Assembly: GCF_013248995.1 (NCBI RefSeq)
Contig: NZ_JABRPK010000006.1
Span: 1 to 64,000, forward strand
Origin: Frigoribacterium sp. VKM Ac-2836
GTDB taxonomy: Bacteria; Actinomycetota; Actinomycetes; Actinomycetales; Microbacteriaceae
Direction of reading: 5' to 3'
DNA: 64,000 nt
The translations under genes were made by a program, and so were the position numbers. This document shows positions 1-9,070 of the stretch, one piece after another (the first letter of the stretch is position 1; each line of letters starts with the position of its first letter). The notes under the pieces are model-generated. The model had not been told where the DNA came from and did not search any database. It saw nothing but the letters and a program-made list of their open reading frames with translations.

Positions 1-206
1 GTGTCGACACCGTTGCTGAGGTCGGCGATCGACGCGGCGGGCGTCGAGGCGGCGCTGGGCTCGGCGGACGACGAGGACGACGTCGAGGAGGTGTCGGTCG
101 CGGTGCCCGAGTTGGACGAGCACGCGGCGAGGGAGAAGATCAGGGCGCCGGAGGCGGCGATGCCGAAGGCGGCTTTCGTGATGCGCTTGCGAGTGAAGGC
201 GTTCAT
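1..206 (-). CDS. Secreted lipoprotein, N-terminal part only (runs off the window)
   Basis: The first 68 codons of a gene whose 3' end lies beyond base 1. It begins with a lipoprotein signal: basic residues (MNAFTRKR), a hydrophobic stretch, then the lipobox LAAC, so the mature protein should be lipid-anchored on the outer membrane face through Cys29. A long Ser/Thr/Ala-rich linker follows, and the globular domain has just begun (ASIADLSNGVD) at the edge. The ATG at 204-206 is preceded by a good ribosome binding site, AAGGAG at about 213-219. Too little is present to name a family. Confidence 0.8.
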   Translation of the reverse strand, partial: MNAFTRKRITKAAFGIAASGALIFSLAACSSNSGTATDTSSTSSSSSAEPSAASTPAASIADLSNGVD

Positions 207-357
207 GGTAAAGCTCCTTGTCTGTTGGTCCCGGTGGGGATGTACAGGGTTCGCCACCGGGCCCGGAATCGATTGGGCCCGATCCACTTCGTTACCCGCC
301 CGTGACCTTCACCCCCGAACGGGGGGCGAGGGTGCGCGATGGGCCCAGCAGGACGCG

Positions 358-402
358 CAGGAGGCGCGGTGCCGGTCTCGAGGACCGGCACCGCGCCTCC
401 TG
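358..402. terminator. Perfect 20-bp hairpin built from the GGAGGCGCG motif
   Basis: Arms 358-377 and 383-402 are perfectly complementary with a 5-nt loop. Each arm carries GGAGGCGCGG or its complement followed by TGCCGGTC. It lies 20 bp past the stop of the minus-strand hydrolase gene, so a terminator role is likely although no T-run follows. Confidence 0.65.
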
Positions 403-422
403 CGGTCGCGTCGGGTGCTGCC

Positions 423-1259
423 CTACTTCTTCAGGAACTCGAGCACGACGCGGTTGAACTCCTCGGGGTCGCTGACGTTGGCGCCGTGCGGGGCGCCCGC
501 GATCACGTGCAACTCGGAACCGGCGATCGCCGCGTGCGTCCGTGCACCCGAGCCCTCGTACGGCACCGTCTCGTCGCCGTCGCCGTGGATGACCAGCGTC
601 GGCACGGTGACCTTCGTCAGGTCGTCGCGGAAGTCGGTGGTGGCGAACGAGGTCATGGCCTCGAGCGCGGCGGCCTTGTTCGCCTGCTTGGCGAGCCGGA
701 GGGCGTCCTGACGGTCCGCCTCGGACACCTTGAGCACGCCGCCGACCGAGAAGAATCCGGTCGTGAAGTCCTCGTAGAACGAGTCCTCGTCCTTGGTCAG
801 CCCGGCCGTCATCTCGGCGGCGGCCTCCTTGGTGAGAGGGCCGTCGGGGTTGTCGTCGGTCTTCAGCAGGTACGGCGGCACGGCCGAGGCGAAGACGATG
901 CTGTGCAGGCGCTCGGTGCCGTACTTCGCGACGTAGCGGGCGACCTCGCCACCACCCATCGAGAAGCCGACGAGCGTGACGTCGTCCAGGTCGAGTTCGG
1001 TGAGGACGGTGTGCAGGTCCTCGGTCAGGTGGTCGTAGTCGTAGCCCGTCTTGGGCTTGTCGCTGCGTCCGAAGCCGCGGCGGTCGTAGGTGACGACCCG
1101 GTAGCCGGCCTCGACGAAAGCCGGGACCTGCTTGCTCCAGGACTCGCCCGACAGGGGCCAGCCGTGGATCAGGACGACGGTGCGGCCCGAGCCGCCGGTG
1201 TCGTCGACGTGGAGGTTCGTGTCCTTGAAGAGGCCGTGATGTGCGGTGATCTCGGTCAT
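423..1259 (-). CDS. Alpha/beta-fold hydrolase (non-haem haloperoxidase/esterase type)
   Basis: 278-residue cytoplasmic alpha/beta hydrolase. The oxyanion-region HGW is at residues 32-34, the nucleophile elbow GFSMGG places the catalytic Ser at 100, the acid is in the HGDGDETVP segment and the catalytic His in GAPHGA near the C terminus. Pattern and length match the cofactor-free chloroperoxidase-like hydrolases; the natural substrate cannot be read from sequence. I chose the ATG at 1257-1259 (MTEITAHH) because an AAGG-containing leader precedes it and the longer open frame upstream is Arg-rich and unlike the family. It is divergent from the copper operon and ends at a hairpin. Confidence 0.85.
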   Translation of the reverse strand: MTEITAHHGLFKDTNLHVDDTGGSGRTVVLIHGWPLSGESWSKQVPAFVEAGYRVVTYDRRGFGRSDKPKTGYDYDHLTEDLHTVLTELDLDDVTLVGFSMGGGEVARYVAKYGTERLHSIVFASAVPPYLLKTDDNPDGPLTKEAAAEMTAGLTKDEDSFYEDFTTGFFSVGGVLKVSEADRQDALRLAKQANKAAALEAMTSFATTDFRDDLTKVTVPTLVIHGDGDETVPYEGSGARTHAAIAGSELHVIAGAPHGANVSDPEEFNRVVLEFLKK

Positions 1260-1389
1260 GGTCGGGTGCCTTCTCTCTCCCGCCGTCCCGGCGGGGTCCC
1301 TTCCGTTCGTAGTCCGCCGCCGGGCGCCCCGTCTCGACGCGGAGGCATCTCGGAGGTTGGGGGACAGCCGGTCGGGCGCCCTGGCATTC

Positions 1390-1406
1390 ATACCCCTAGG
1401 GGGTAT
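1390..1406. promoter_or_regulatory. CsoR-type copper operator upstream of copZA
   Basis: ATACCCCTAGGGGGTAT: perfect 7-bp arms around a 3-bp spacer, matching the CsoR family operator (ATACCCC...GGGGTAT). It lies 30 bp before copZ and overlaps TATAAC (1404-1409), a likely -10, so bound repressor would block transcription. Cu(I) releases CsoR in characterised systems. No csoR gene is in this window. Confidence 0.8.
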
Positions 1407-1435
1407 AACCTGGGCGTCGATCGAGAGGACCGCGC

Positions 1436-1663
1436 ATGACCGACACCACCATCACCACCCTGCAGGTCGACGGCATGACCTGCGAGCACTGCGTCGCGAG
1501 CGTCACCGAAGAGCTCTCCGAGGTCGAAGGCGTCGACTCGGTCGAGGTCGACCTCAACCCGGGAGGCGCGTCCACCGTCTCGGTCCAGGCCGACGCCACC
1601 GTCGAGCACGACCGGCTGCGGGCCGCTGTCGAAGAGGCCGGCTACCAGCTCTCCGCACGATGA
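1436..1663 (+). CDS. copZ: Copper chaperone CopZ
   Basis: 75-residue single heavy-metal-associated (HMA) domain. The Cu(I)-binding motif GMTCEHC is at residues 13-19; the rest shows the beta-alpha-beta-beta-alpha-beta pattern. Family members carry Cu(I) in the cytosol to the P-type ATPase or to CsoR. The start is supported by GAGAGGA 9 nt upstream. Its stop overlaps the copA start (ATGA at 1660-1663), so the two are translationally coupled behind the CsoR-type operator. It contains one in-frame copy of the GGAGGCGCG motif (1562-1570). Confidence 0.93.
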   Translation: MTDTTITTLQVDGMTCEHCVASVTEELSEVEGVDSVEVDLNPGGASTVSVQADATVEHDRLRAAVEEAGYQLSAR

Positions 1664-3987
1664 CGCGAGACGTGCAGCCCGGCGCCGTGCAGCTCGACAT
1701 CTCGGGCATGACCTGCGCCTCCTGCGCGAACCGCATCGAGCGCAAGCTCAACAAGCTCCCCGGCGTCGAGGCGTCGGTCAACTACGCGACCGAGAAGGCG
1801 CACGTGCGGGTCGTGGCCGGCGAGGCACGCGACGGCGACCCCGGGGCACCCGACGTCGACGCCCTCATCGCTACGGTGGCCGCGGCGGGGTACGGGGCCA
1901 CCCTGCCCGCGCCTCCTGCGCCTTTGGCCGGTTCGGCCGACGCCGCGGGCGTCGACACCCCGGACGCCCGGACCACCGAGGTCGTCGCCCTGCGTCACCG
2001 CACCCTGGTCAGCGCCGCCCTGGCCCTGCCGGTCGTCGTGCTGTCGATGGTGCCGGCCCTGCAGTTCACGAACTGGCAGTGGCTCGCGCTGACCCTCGCC
2101 GCTCCGGTCGCCGTCTGGGGTGCCTGGCCGTTCCACCGCGCCGCCGCCGTGAACGCGCGGCACGGCGCCGCGACCATGGACACCCTGGTCAGCGTCGGCG
2201 TCGTCGCCGCGTTCGCGTGGTCCCTCTGGGCCCTGTTCTTCGGCGACGCCGGCCGACCGGGCATGCACATGTCGTTCAGCCTGGTCGCGACCCACGGCGG
2301 TCCGACCGAGATCTACCTCGAGGTCGCGGCTGCCGTCACGGTCTTCATCCTGCTGGGGCGCTGGCTCGAGGCCCGAGCCAAGCGTCGCTCGGGTGAGGCC
2401 CTGCGCGCCCTGCTCGAGCTCGGCGCGAAAGAGGCCACCGTGCTGCGCGACGGTCAGGAGGCGCGGGTCGCCACCTCGAGTCTGGTGCCCGGCGATCTCG
2501 TGGTCGTCCGCCCGGGCGAGGCGATCGCCAGCGACGCCCTCGTGCGCGAGGGCACCTCGGCGGTCGACCTGAGCATGCTGACCGGTGAATCGGTGCCGGT
2601 CGAGGTGGGCCCGGGCGACCGGGTGGTCGGCGCGACGATCAACGTCGGCGGGCGTCTGCTCGTCGAGATCACCCGGGTCGGGGCCGACACCGAGCTCGCT
2701 CGTCTCGGCCGCCTCGTCGAAGAGGCACAGAGCGGCAAGGCCGAGGTGCAGCGCCTGGCCGACCGGGTGTCGGCCGTGTTCGTGCCCGTCGTCATCGGGC
2801 TGGCGGTGCTGACCTTCGTCGGCTGGCTGGCGTTCGGCGGCCTGGTGGACGGCACCGGAGGGTTCTTCGCCGGGCCGCTCCAGACCGCGTTCACGGCTGC
2901 GGTGGCCACCCTGATCATCGCCTGCCCGTGCGCGCTGGGACTCGCGACGCCGACCGCGCTGCTGGTCGGCACGGGCCGCGGCTCCCAGCTCGGCATCGTG
3001 ATCCGCGGGCCCCAGGTGCTCGAGCGCACCCGCACGGTCGACACGATCGTGCTCGACAAGACCGGGACGGTCACCACCGGACGCATGGGCGTGCGCGAGG
3101 TCGTCGTGGGCGAGGCCGAGACGGCCGACGAGGTCCTGGCCCGGGCCGCCGCCGTCGAGTCCGGCTCGGAGCACCCGGTGGCCCGTGCCGTCGAGGCCGA
3201 GGCCACCCGTCGCGGGGTCGTCGTCCCCGGCGCCGAGGCGTTCGCCGCTCACGCCGGGGCCGGCGTGCAGGCCCTCGTCGGCGGCACGCTCGTGCTGGTC
3301 GGCCGCCCCGGGTGGCTGGCCGACGAGTGGTCGGTCACCGCGCCTCCTGAACTCGACAGGGCGTTCGCCGCGGCCGAGGCGACCGGGGCGACGCCCGTCG
3401 CGGTCGCCTGGGACGGCCGGGTGCGCGGTGTCGTCACCGTGGCCGACACCGTGAAGCCCGGCGCCCGTGAGGTGGTCGAGCGGTTCCGTGGGCTCGGCCT
3501 GAGGCCCGTGCTGCTGACCGGCGACAACGCGGGCGCGGCCCGACACGTCGCGACGCAGGTCGGCATCGCGGCGGCGGACGTCGTCGCGCAGGCGACCCCG
3601 CAACAGAAGGTGGAGGCGGTGGCCCGGTTGCAGGCGGACGCTCACGTCGTCGCCATGGTGGGCGACGGTGTCAACGACGCGGCGGCCCTCGCCACGGCCG
3701 ACCTCGGCATCGCCCTGGGCACCGGCACGGACGCGGCGATCGCGGCGGGCGACCTGACCGTCGTCGGCGGTGAGCTCGCCGGGGTGGCCGACGCCATCCG
3801 GTTGTCGCGGGCGACGCTCGGCACGATCAAGGGCAACCTGTTCTGGGCCTTCGCCTACAACGTGGCGGCGATCCCGATCGCGATGCTCGGGCTGCTCAAC
3901 CCGGTGCTGGCCGGTGCGGCGATGGCGGCCTCGTCGGTCTTCGTCGTGACGAACAGTCTGCGCCTGCGGCGGTTCCGCGCCGGCTGA
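1660..3987 (+). CDS. copA: Cu(I)-exporting P1B-type ATPase CopA
   Basis: 775 residues. Order: one HMA domain with GMTCASC (residues 16-22), membrane segments, actuator loop with TGES (about 308-311), transport motif CPC (about 424-426), phosphorylation site DKTGT (Asp about 466), nucleotide-domain HP (SEHPV, about 505), hinge GDGVND (about 668-673), then YN and a Met-x-x-Ser-Ser motif in the last two helices, the Cu(I) signature of subgroup P1B-1. It pumps cytosolic Cu(I) out using ATP. The start overlaps the copZ stop; the longer frame upstream runs through copZ and is not used. GGAGGCGCG-family motifs occur in frame at 1908, 2457 and 3339, the first in the Pro/Ala linker after the HMA domain. 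Confidence 0.95.
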   Translation: MTRDVQPGAVQLDISGMTCASCANRIERKLNKLPGVEASVNYATEKAHVRVVAGEARDGDPGAPDVDALIATVAAAGYGATLPAPPAPLAGSADAAGVDTPDARTTEVVALRHRTLVSAALALPVVVLSMVPALQFTNWQWLALTLAAPVAVWGAWPFHRAAAVNARHGAATMDTLVSVGVVAAFAWSLWALFFGDAGRPGMHMSFSLVATHGGPTEIYLEVAAAVTVFILLGRWLEARAKRRSGEALRALLELGAKEATVLRDGQEARVATSSLVPGDLVVVRPGEAIASDALVREGTSAVDLSMLTGESVPVEVGPGDRVVGATINVGGRLLVEITRVGADTELARLGRLVEEAQSGKAEVQRLADRVSAVFVPVVIGLAVLTFVGWLAFGGLVDGTGGFFAGPLQTAFTAAVATLIIACPCALGLATPTALLVGTGRGSQLGIVIRGPQVLERTRTVDTIVLDKTGTVTTGRMGVREVVVGEAETADEVLARAAAVESGSEHPVARAVEAEATRRGVVVPGAEAFAAHAGAGVQALVGGTLVLVGRPGWLADEWSVTAPPELDRAFAAAEATGATPVAVAWDGRVRGVVTVADTVKPGAREVVERFRGLGLRPVLLTGDNAGAARHVATQVGIAAADVVAQATPQQKVEAVARLQADAHVVAMVGDGVNDAAALATADLGIALGTGTDAAIAAGDLTVVGGELAGVADAIRLSRATLGTIKGNLFWAFAYNVAAIPIAMLGLLNPVLAGAAMAASSVFVVTNSLRLRRFRAG

Positions 3988-3999
3988 GGTGCGGGCCCG

Positions 4000-4067
4000 C
4001 GTCGCACCGCCCTCTGAACGTCGCACCGCCTGTTTCGGCGGTGCGACGTACAGTTCGTGGTGCGACG
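4000..4067. repeat. Palindromic element, family A copy 1
   Basis: Outer arms CGTCGCACC (4000-4008) and GGTGCGACG (4059-4067); inner perfect 13-bp stem 4018-4030/4037-4049 with a 6-nt loop. The outer ends and the CTGAACGTCGCACCGC module recur in the element at 9207-9264. It lies just after the copA stop, so it may also terminate transcription. Confidence 0.7.
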
Positions 4068-4096
4068 CGGCTCGGCACCGGGTCGGGGGCGCCGCC

Positions 4097-4102
4097 TAGG
4101 GT
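4097..4102 (+). promoter_or_regulatory. Leaderless-type -10 (TAGGGT)
   Basis: TAGGGT ends 6 nt before the ATG at 4109, so transcription would begin at or next to the start codon. Confidence 0.6.
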
Positions 4103-4108
4103 GAGCGC

Positions 4109-4381
4109 ATGATCATCTTCGGCACCAAGGGCACGAGCGCCCTGCTGGGCGTCCTCTTCTTCGTCTGCCGGGTCTGCGGCAACGAGGCCGCGCAGCGCCT
4201 GGTGAAGCACCGTCGGTGGTTCACGCTGTTCTTCATCCCGGTGATCCCGTACTCGACGAAGCACGTCTACACCTGCGCCTACTGCGGCGCGGGCACCGAG
4301 CTCGACGCCGAGGCGGCCGGGCGCTTCCAGGCCGACGCCGAGCACGCGGCGGCGACCCACGGCGGGCGACCGCAGGGCTGA
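4109..4381 (+). CDS. Small zinc-ribbon protein
   Basis: 90 residues. Two Cys pairs, CRVC at about residues 20-23 and CAYC at about 53-56, form a zinc ribbon separated by a hydrophobic stretch (WFTLFFIPVIPYS). This matches the short zinc-ribbon family common in actinobacteria, of unknown function. The C-terminal tail is Ala/Glu rich. No ribosome binding site precedes the ATG, but a TAGGGT hexamer sits 6 nt upstream, so the message is probably leaderless. A palindrome lies directly after the stop. Confidence 0.75.
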   Translation: MIIFGTKGTSALLGVLFFVCRVCGNEAAQRLVKHRRWFTLFFIPVIPYSTKHVYTCAYCGAGTELDAEAAGRFQADAEHAAATHGGRPQG

Positions 4382-4405
4382 CCGGCCGCTCGGCAGCACA
4401 CAGCC

Positions 4406-4469
4406 GAACACCACCGACGGGACAGAAAACCGCGCTGTTCCTGGGTGTTCTGTCCCGTCGATGGTGTTC
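4406..4469. repeat. Palindromic element between convergent genes
   Basis: 22-bp arms 4406-4427 and 4448-4469 (one mismatch) around a 20-nt centre. It lies between the convergent zinc-ribbon gene and the gene ending at 4494, where it could end transcription both ways. Same size class as the other palindromes but unrelated sequence. Confidence 0.65.
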
Positions 4470-4493
4470 CGGCACGGGAGGCGCGGGGCGGCG

Positions 4494-4739
4494 TCAGGGC
4501 AGCGCGCGGTACCAGCCGGCCATGCGGGCTCGGAGGCCGGCGCGGCGGGGCCGACACCGCGCCTCCTCGGGGGTGTCGTCGACGACCGGGGCGAAGCCGA
4601 CGGTCGCGCACGAGGTGCAGACGAGCACGTGGCGATGCACCGAGAGGGCCGTGCCGTAGAACGGGTTGGGCTCCCGGCGGGTCGGTGCCGCGCAGAGGGC
4701 GCACGGGGGCAGCGCCTCGTCGTCGGTCTCTGTCGCCAC
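4494..4739 (-). CDS. Small Cys-pair protein, function unknown
   Basis: About 81 residues with CALC (13-16) and CTSC (41-44), suggesting a zinc-ribbon fold; the C terminus is Arg-rich. I do not recognise a named family. The start is uncertain: GTG at 4737-4739 has only a weak GGAA upstream. An ATG 15 bp further upstream is in another frame that lacks the paired cysteines, so I rejected it. The 3' part holds two copies of the GGAGGCGCG motif in opposite orientation (4477, 4558). It is divergent from the ROK regulator. Confidence 0.55.
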   Translation of the reverse strand: MATETDDEALPPCALCAAPTRREPNPFYGTALSVHRHVLVCTSCATVGFAPVVDDTPEEARCRPRRAGLRARMAGWYRALP

Positions 4740-4865
4740 ACTCGATGTTCCGTCATCGGGCCGCCTTCGGTTGTCCCCCACTTCGGGTGCCGGGGTACGA
4801 ACGAGCAGGACGGAGACCCCCAGGTCGATCCGATGACCCGACCGAGGAGGCGCGGGTCGGCTGCG

Positions 4866-4871
4866 TAGGAT
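4866..4871 (+). promoter_or_regulatory. Leaderless-type -10 (TAGGAT)
   Basis: TAGGAT ends 6 nt before the GTG at 4878. A GGAGGCGCGGGTC motif sits 12 bp further upstream. Confidence 0.6.
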
Positions 4872-4877
4872 CGTCGC

Positions 4878-6098
4878 GTGACGGACTCCCACGACCCCGG
4901 GCACGGCGCCGGCGGGCACGGCGGCTGGTCACCGCTGGCCGGGAGTGCGCAGGCCGTGGTGCTCGACATCCTCGTGCACGGCGCCCGGCCCAGGACCGAG
5001 CTCGCGGCCCGGCTCGGCCTCTCGGGCCCGAGCCTCACGCGCATCACCCGGCCCCTGCTCGAGAGCGGGCTGCTGGTCGAACGCCCCGCCCTGGCGTCGC
5101 CGTCCGGTTCGGGTCGGCCCTCGATCCCACTCGACCTCGACCCGGACGCGCACCACTTCGTCGGCCTCAAGCTGACCCGAGACCGTCTCTTCGTCGTCGT
5201 GACCGACCAGCGCGGTGAGGTGCTGAGCGAGCACGACGAGCCCTTGCCCGACCTCGCGCCGGGGGCGGTCGTGGCGCAGCTGGCCGTGGTCGTGGCCGCC
5301 GCCCGTGCCCGGGACGACCGGGTCAGGGCGGTCGGCGTCACCGTCGGAGGGCAGGTCGTCGACCGGGCCCACGTGCGCCACGCGCCCTTCCTGGGCTGGG
5401 ACGACGTGCCTCTGGCCGATCTGGTGGGCACCGCGACGGGCTTGCCCGTCTGGGTCGAGAACGACGTACGCGCGCTCACCCAGGCCGAGCACTGGTTCGG
5501 CGAGGGGCGCGGGCTGCGGTCGTTCGCCCTCGTCACGATCGGGGCGGGCGTCGGGCTCGGCCTCGTCGCCGCGGGCGAGGTGATCGGCGGGGCGCACTCG
5601 TCGGCGGGCAGCGTCGGGCATCAGCGGATCGTGGCGCCGGCTCCGATGCCGGTTCACACCCCCGCCGCACCCCCTCCCGCCGCCCCGGCCCCGACCTGCG
5701 ACCTCGGCCACCGCGACTGCGCCGGGGCGTTCCTCACGGTCGCCGCGGTCGAGAGCGCCGCCGCCCGGGTCCTCGGCCGCCCGGTCGCCTACGACGACCT
5801 GCTCGCCCTCGCCGTCGACGGACACGAGGAGGCGCGGGTCGTCGTCGACACCGCCGCCGACGTCCTCGGGCAGCTGATCGCGGGCGTGCTGAACCTGCTC
5901 GACCCCGAGGTGGTCCTGCTGTCGGGAGAGGGCGTGCGGCTCGCGGTCGTCGGCGGCGCCGCGGTCGCCGCCGCGATCGAGCGCGGCACCCACGGGGCGG
6001 TTCCCCCGCCGCGACTGATCGTCCAGGAGTTCCGGTTCGACGAGTGGGCCCGCGGCGCCGCAGCCGTCGCGATCCAGATGCACGCGCTCGGCCGCTGA
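4878..6098 (+). CDS. ROK-family transcriptional regulator
   Basis: 406 residues. N-terminal winged helix (about 20-80: AVVLDILVHGARPRTELAARLGLSGPSLTRI), then a sugar-kinase-like ROK domain with VGVTVGG, VENDV and TIGAGVGLG motifs, and the ROK zinc-site region around CDLGHRDCAG. A Pro/Ala insert precedes the zinc region. ROK repressors respond to sugars or sugar phosphates. The neighbour is an alpha-galactosidase with a palindromic operator at 8498-8522, so control of alpha-galactoside use is the natural inference. GTG start, leaderless by TAGGAT 6 nt upstream. Confidence 0.87.
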   Translation: MTDSHDPGHGAGGHGGWSPLAGSAQAVVLDILVHGARPRTELAARLGLSGPSLTRITRPLLESGLLVERPALASPSGSGRPSIPLDLDPDAHHFVGLKLTRDRLFVVVTDQRGEVLSEHDEPLPDLAPGAVVAQLAVVVAAARARDDRVRAVGVTVGGQVVDRAHVRHAPFLGWDDVPLADLVGTATGLPVWVENDVRALTQAEHWFGEGRGLRSFALVTIGAGVGLGLVAAGEVIGGAHSSAGSVGHQRIVAPAPMPVHTPAAPPPAAPAPTCDLGHRDCAGAFLTVAAVESAAARVLGRPVAYDDLLALAVDGHEEARVVVDTAADVLGQLIAGVLNLLDPEVVLLSGEGVRLAVVGGAAVAAAIERGTHGAVPPPRLIVQEFRFDEWARGAAAVAIQMHALGR

Positions 6099-6154
6099 CG
6101 CCGTGTGCGCTCGCTGACACCGCGCGCGCTCCTCGGGACGCGACCCGCGCCTCC

Positions 6155-8479
6155 TCAGCCCTCGGCGGTGACCCGCAGCAGCACGACGCGTTCGGGGAAC
6201 GACACGGGCGCCTGTACCCCGGCGACCGCCAGGGTGCGCCCGTCGAGCACGATCCCGGGGTAGGCGCCGCCCTCGTCCGGCGTGCCCCACCACGGCGGAG
6301 GCGTCAGGCCGTGGTCCGGCGATCCCACGGTCACGGGGGCCACCCGGTACCTCCGCTCGGGGGCGAGTCCGGGCAGCAGCACGCGGCCGGCCGGCGCGAC
6401 GTCCGAGCGTCCGACGGTGGCGAGGAAGAACAGGGCCTCGCTCGCGTCGGCGGCGACCGATCCGTAGACGAGCAGCGACGGGTCGGCCTCGTCGACCCGT
6501 ACGACGTCGCCGGTGTGCAGCAGATGGCGGTGCCGCTTGTAGAGCGCGATCCACTCGGCGAGATCGCGGTTCTCGGCGTCGGTGGCACGGGCGAGATCCC
6601 ACTCGATGCCGAGGTGGCCGAACAGGGCGGTGCCGGCCCGGAACGACAGCTCGTGCCAGCGGCCGGTCATGTGGCTGACGCCCGAGGCGATGTGCGAGCC
6701 GAGCAGCTCGGGCGGCAGCAGCTGCATCGTCCAGCGGTTCATCTGCTGCCGGTCGAGCGGGTCGATGCAGTCGCTCACCCAGACGCGGTCGGTGCGCTCG
6801 AGCACGCCGAGGTCGACCCGGGCGCCGCCGGACGAGCACGACTCGATCTCGAGACCGGGGAACCGCGCCTTGAGCTCGTCCATCAGCCGGTACGCCGCGA
6901 GGGTCTGTTCGTGGACGCCCGCGGCACCCGTCGGCCACGTGCCCGCGTCGACGAGGTCGCGGTTGTGGTCCCATTTCAGGTAGGCGATGTCGTACTCGGT
7001 CAACATCGCCGTCATCTGGCCGAGCACGTGCTCGAACGCCCCGGGGATGCCGAGGTTCAGCACCTGCTGGTCACGCGACCGTGGGGGCAGACGGTCACCG
7101 GTCTGCAGGATCCATTCGGGGTGGGCCCGGGCGAGGTCGCTGTCCTCGTTGACCATCTCGGGCTCGAACCAGAGGCCGAACTCCATGCCGAGGCCCGTGA
7201 CGTGGTCGATCAGCGGCGACAGGCCGTCGGGCCAGACGTCGGTGTCGACCACCCAGTCGCCGAGGCCCGCGTGGTCGTCGCGCCGCCCCTGGAACCAGCC
7301 GTCGTCGAGCACGTACCGTTCGACACCGAGGGCGGCGGCGCGGTCGGCCAGGTCGCGCAGGCGGGCGAGGTCGTGGTCGAAGTAGACGGCCTCCCAGACG
7401 TTGATCGTCATCGGGCGCGGACGGGTCGGGTGCTGCTCGCGCGCCCTCAACCACCGGTGGAACCGTCGGGCCTGGTCGTCGAGGCCGTCGCCGTACGAGC
7501 CGTACACCCAGGGGCTGCGGTACGACTCGCCGACCTCGAGCCGCAGTTCGCCGGGCAGCAGCAGCTCCCCGCCGCCCAGCACCTGCACGCCCGTCGACAG
7601 GCGCTCGGCGTAGTGCCGGTGGTTGCCGCTGAACCCGACGTGCAGGCCCCAGACCTCGCCGGCGGCGAAGCCGAAGCCCGGCACGCCGACGCTCAGCACC
7701 GTCGCGGCGTCGGGTCCGGTGCGGCCCTTTCGTCCCTCGCGTTCGTGCACGCCGACCACGAGATCGCGGCGCTGTGGCGTGCGCTCCTTGCCCCAGCGGC
7801 CGGCGAAGTCGAGGATCTCGCGGGCCCGCGGCGGCAGCGGCAGGGCCAGGTGCAGGTCGGTCAGCGTGTAGACGTCGGCGGCGACGCTGGCGGCGCCGGC
7901 TGCGGTGCTCGCCGAGCGGTCCTCGCCCGAGCCCGCGCGGCCGCCGTCGCGTCGTCCGGCGACGTTCGTCAGGGCGGCCCGGGTGCGGACGAGCCCGCTC
8001 GTCGTCAGCTCGACCTCGATCGCGACCGCGAGTCCGGCCACGTCGTCGTGCGCCTCGACCGTGACGACGGCGGCCCCGGCGTCGAGCAGCCCTGGCCCCG
8101 AGGAGGCGCGGGTCGCCCGGGCCTCGCCCGTCACGTCGAGCGTGTCGACCGCGAACCGCGGCGACCAGTCGGCACCGTCCGATCGGTGGCCGCCGACCCC
8201 GGGCTTGCCCGACCATCCCGCGTGGTGCTCGGGCAGGATGGCCAGCCGCACCGGCTCGTCCATCAGGTTGTTGACGGAGGGTGGCACCGCCGCGGCGGCG
8301 AGCGCGCGCACGTCGTCGAGGCCGGGTCGGCCGAGTGCGGCTCCCCAGTGCACGATCGCCGGCAGGCGCCCCCCGGTCACGTCGAGCAGCAGGCTGACGC
8401 CGGCGCTGCTCAGGTGGACGAAGGCGTCGGGTGCCTCGGGCGGCGAGACGACGGTGGGCGACGGGGTGGGGTGCGACAC
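6155..8479 (-). CDS. GH36 alpha-galactosidase
   Basis: 774 residues, normal length for bacterial GH36. No signal peptide, so it acts on imported sugars such as melibiose or raffinose. An N-terminal beta-sandwich of about 330 residues precedes the barrel, marked by VLDDGWF, WFEPEMV, the nucleophile in KWDHNR and the acid/base in SDCID. The C-terminal domain follows SHMTGR. The start is GTG at 8477-8479 with CTGGAG upstream; 18 bp further is a palindromic operator. A GGAGGCGCG copy at 8102 encodes the linker TRASSG in the N-terminal domain, and another (6146-6154) abuts the stop. Confidence 0.92.
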   Translation of the reverse strand: MSHPTPSPTVVSPPEAPDAFVHLSSAGVSLLLDVTGGRLPAIVHWGAALGRPGLDDVRALAAAAVPPSVNNLMDEPVRLAILPEHHAGWSGKPGVGGHRSDGADWSPRFAVDTLDVTGEARATRASSGPGLLDAGAAVVTVEAHDDVAGLAVAIEVELTTSGLVRTRAALTNVAGRRDGGRAGSGEDRSASTAAGAASVAADVYTLTDLHLALPLPPRAREILDFAGRWGKERTPQRRDLVVGVHEREGRKGRTGPDAATVLSVGVPGFGFAAGEVWGLHVGFSGNHRHYAERLSTGVQVLGGGELLLPGELRLEVGESYRSPWVYGSYGDGLDDQARRFHRWLRAREQHPTRPRPMTINVWEAVYFDHDLARLRDLADRAAALGVERYVLDDGWFQGRRDDHAGLGDWVVDTDVWPDGLSPLIDHVTGLGMEFGLWFEPEMVNEDSDLARAHPEWILQTGDRLPPRSRDQQVLNLGIPGAFEHVLGQMTAMLTEYDIAYLKWDHNRDLVDAGTWPTGAAGVHEQTLAAYRLMDELKARFPGLEIESCSSGGARVDLGVLERTDRVWVSDCIDPLDRQQMNRWTMQLLPPELLGSHIASGVSHMTGRWHELSFRAGTALFGHLGIEWDLARATDAENRDLAEWIALYKRHRHLLHTGDVVRVDEADPSLLVYGSVAADASEALFFLATVGRSDVAPAGRVLLPGLAPERRYRVAPVTVGSPDHGLTPPPWWGTPDEGGAYPGIVLDGRTLAVAGVQAPVSFPERVVLLRVTAEG

Positions 8480-8497
8480 GGGACTCCAGACGGCGGA

Positions 8498-8522
8498 AGA
8501 TACTTTTGTCCAAAAAGTATCT
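8498..8522. promoter_or_regulatory. Palindromic operator of the alpha-galactosidase gene
   Basis: AGATACTTTT (8498-8507) and AAAAGTATCT (8513-8522) are perfect 10-bp arms around GTCCA. It is strikingly AT-rich here and lies 19 bp before the start codon. The TACTTTT/AAAAGTA form is like ROK-family operators; the ROK gene at 4878 is the obvious candidate. Confidence 0.75.
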
Positions 8523-8587
8523 CTGAGGTCACGCCGGCGTCACAACCCCTTCGTATCGGTCGCGGGGTCCGAGCGCCGGGGTCGGGA

Positions 8588-9070
8588 TCAGGAGGCGCGG
8601 GGCGAGAAGAGCTCGTCGGTCACCTCGGTGGGCTGGTCGCGGAACCAGCGCAGCAGGGTGCGGACCTTGTGCGACGACGACGGGGACAGGTTGCCCAGCC
8701 CGTCGCGGTCGCGGTTCCCGGCCTCGGTCTCGGTGCCGAAGACGTCGGCGTAGCCCGGGATCACCGTGGCGAGGTCGTCCGTGACGGCGCGGTAGCCCAT
8801 GGTCCAGCCGGGGAACAGCCGGTCCTCGACGCGTTCGTCGACGATGGTGTGCACGGCCGTGTGTCGCGGGTCGCGGGCGATGACCGCGAGGCGCGCGCGG
8901 ACCGCCTCCTCGGGCCCCTCGAGCACCTGGATGAATCGCCCCTCGCGGTGCAGCAGCATGCCGGTGATGCCCAGTCGGGCGTTGTTCGAGCGACTGGTCA
9001 TCAGCAGATTGGCCAGGTCGTCGTCGGTGAAGGGGTACGACGATCGGCTGACGTACACGGTGGACAGCAC
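8588..9070 (-). CDS. BLUF-domain blue-light sensor
   Basis: 160 residues: a BLUF domain at 1-95 plus a short tail. The flavin hydrogen-bond residues are present at expected places: Tyr6 (VYVSRS), Asn30 (SNNARLGITG) and Gln48 (FIQVLEG). BLUF domains bind FAD and switch by rearranging this network. No output domain is attached, so it must signal by protein contact; no GGDEF/EAL partner lies nearby. GTG start with a strong GAGGAGG 7 nt upstream. A GGAGGCGCG copy covers the last codons and stop. Confidence 0.9.
   Translation of the reverse strand: MLSTVYVSRSSYPFTDDDLANLLMTSRSNNARLGITGMLLHREGRFIQVLEGPEEAVRARLAVIARDPRHTAVHTIVDERVEDRLFPGWTMGYRAVTDDLATVIPGYADVFGTETEAGNRDRDGLGNLSPSSSHKVRTLLRWFRDQPTEVTDELFSPRAS

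Noticed and set aside
1642-4026. Long open frame of nearly 800 codons antisense to copA
   Set aside because: Arg/Gly/His-rich shadow of the copA codons at high GC, no domain and no start signal.
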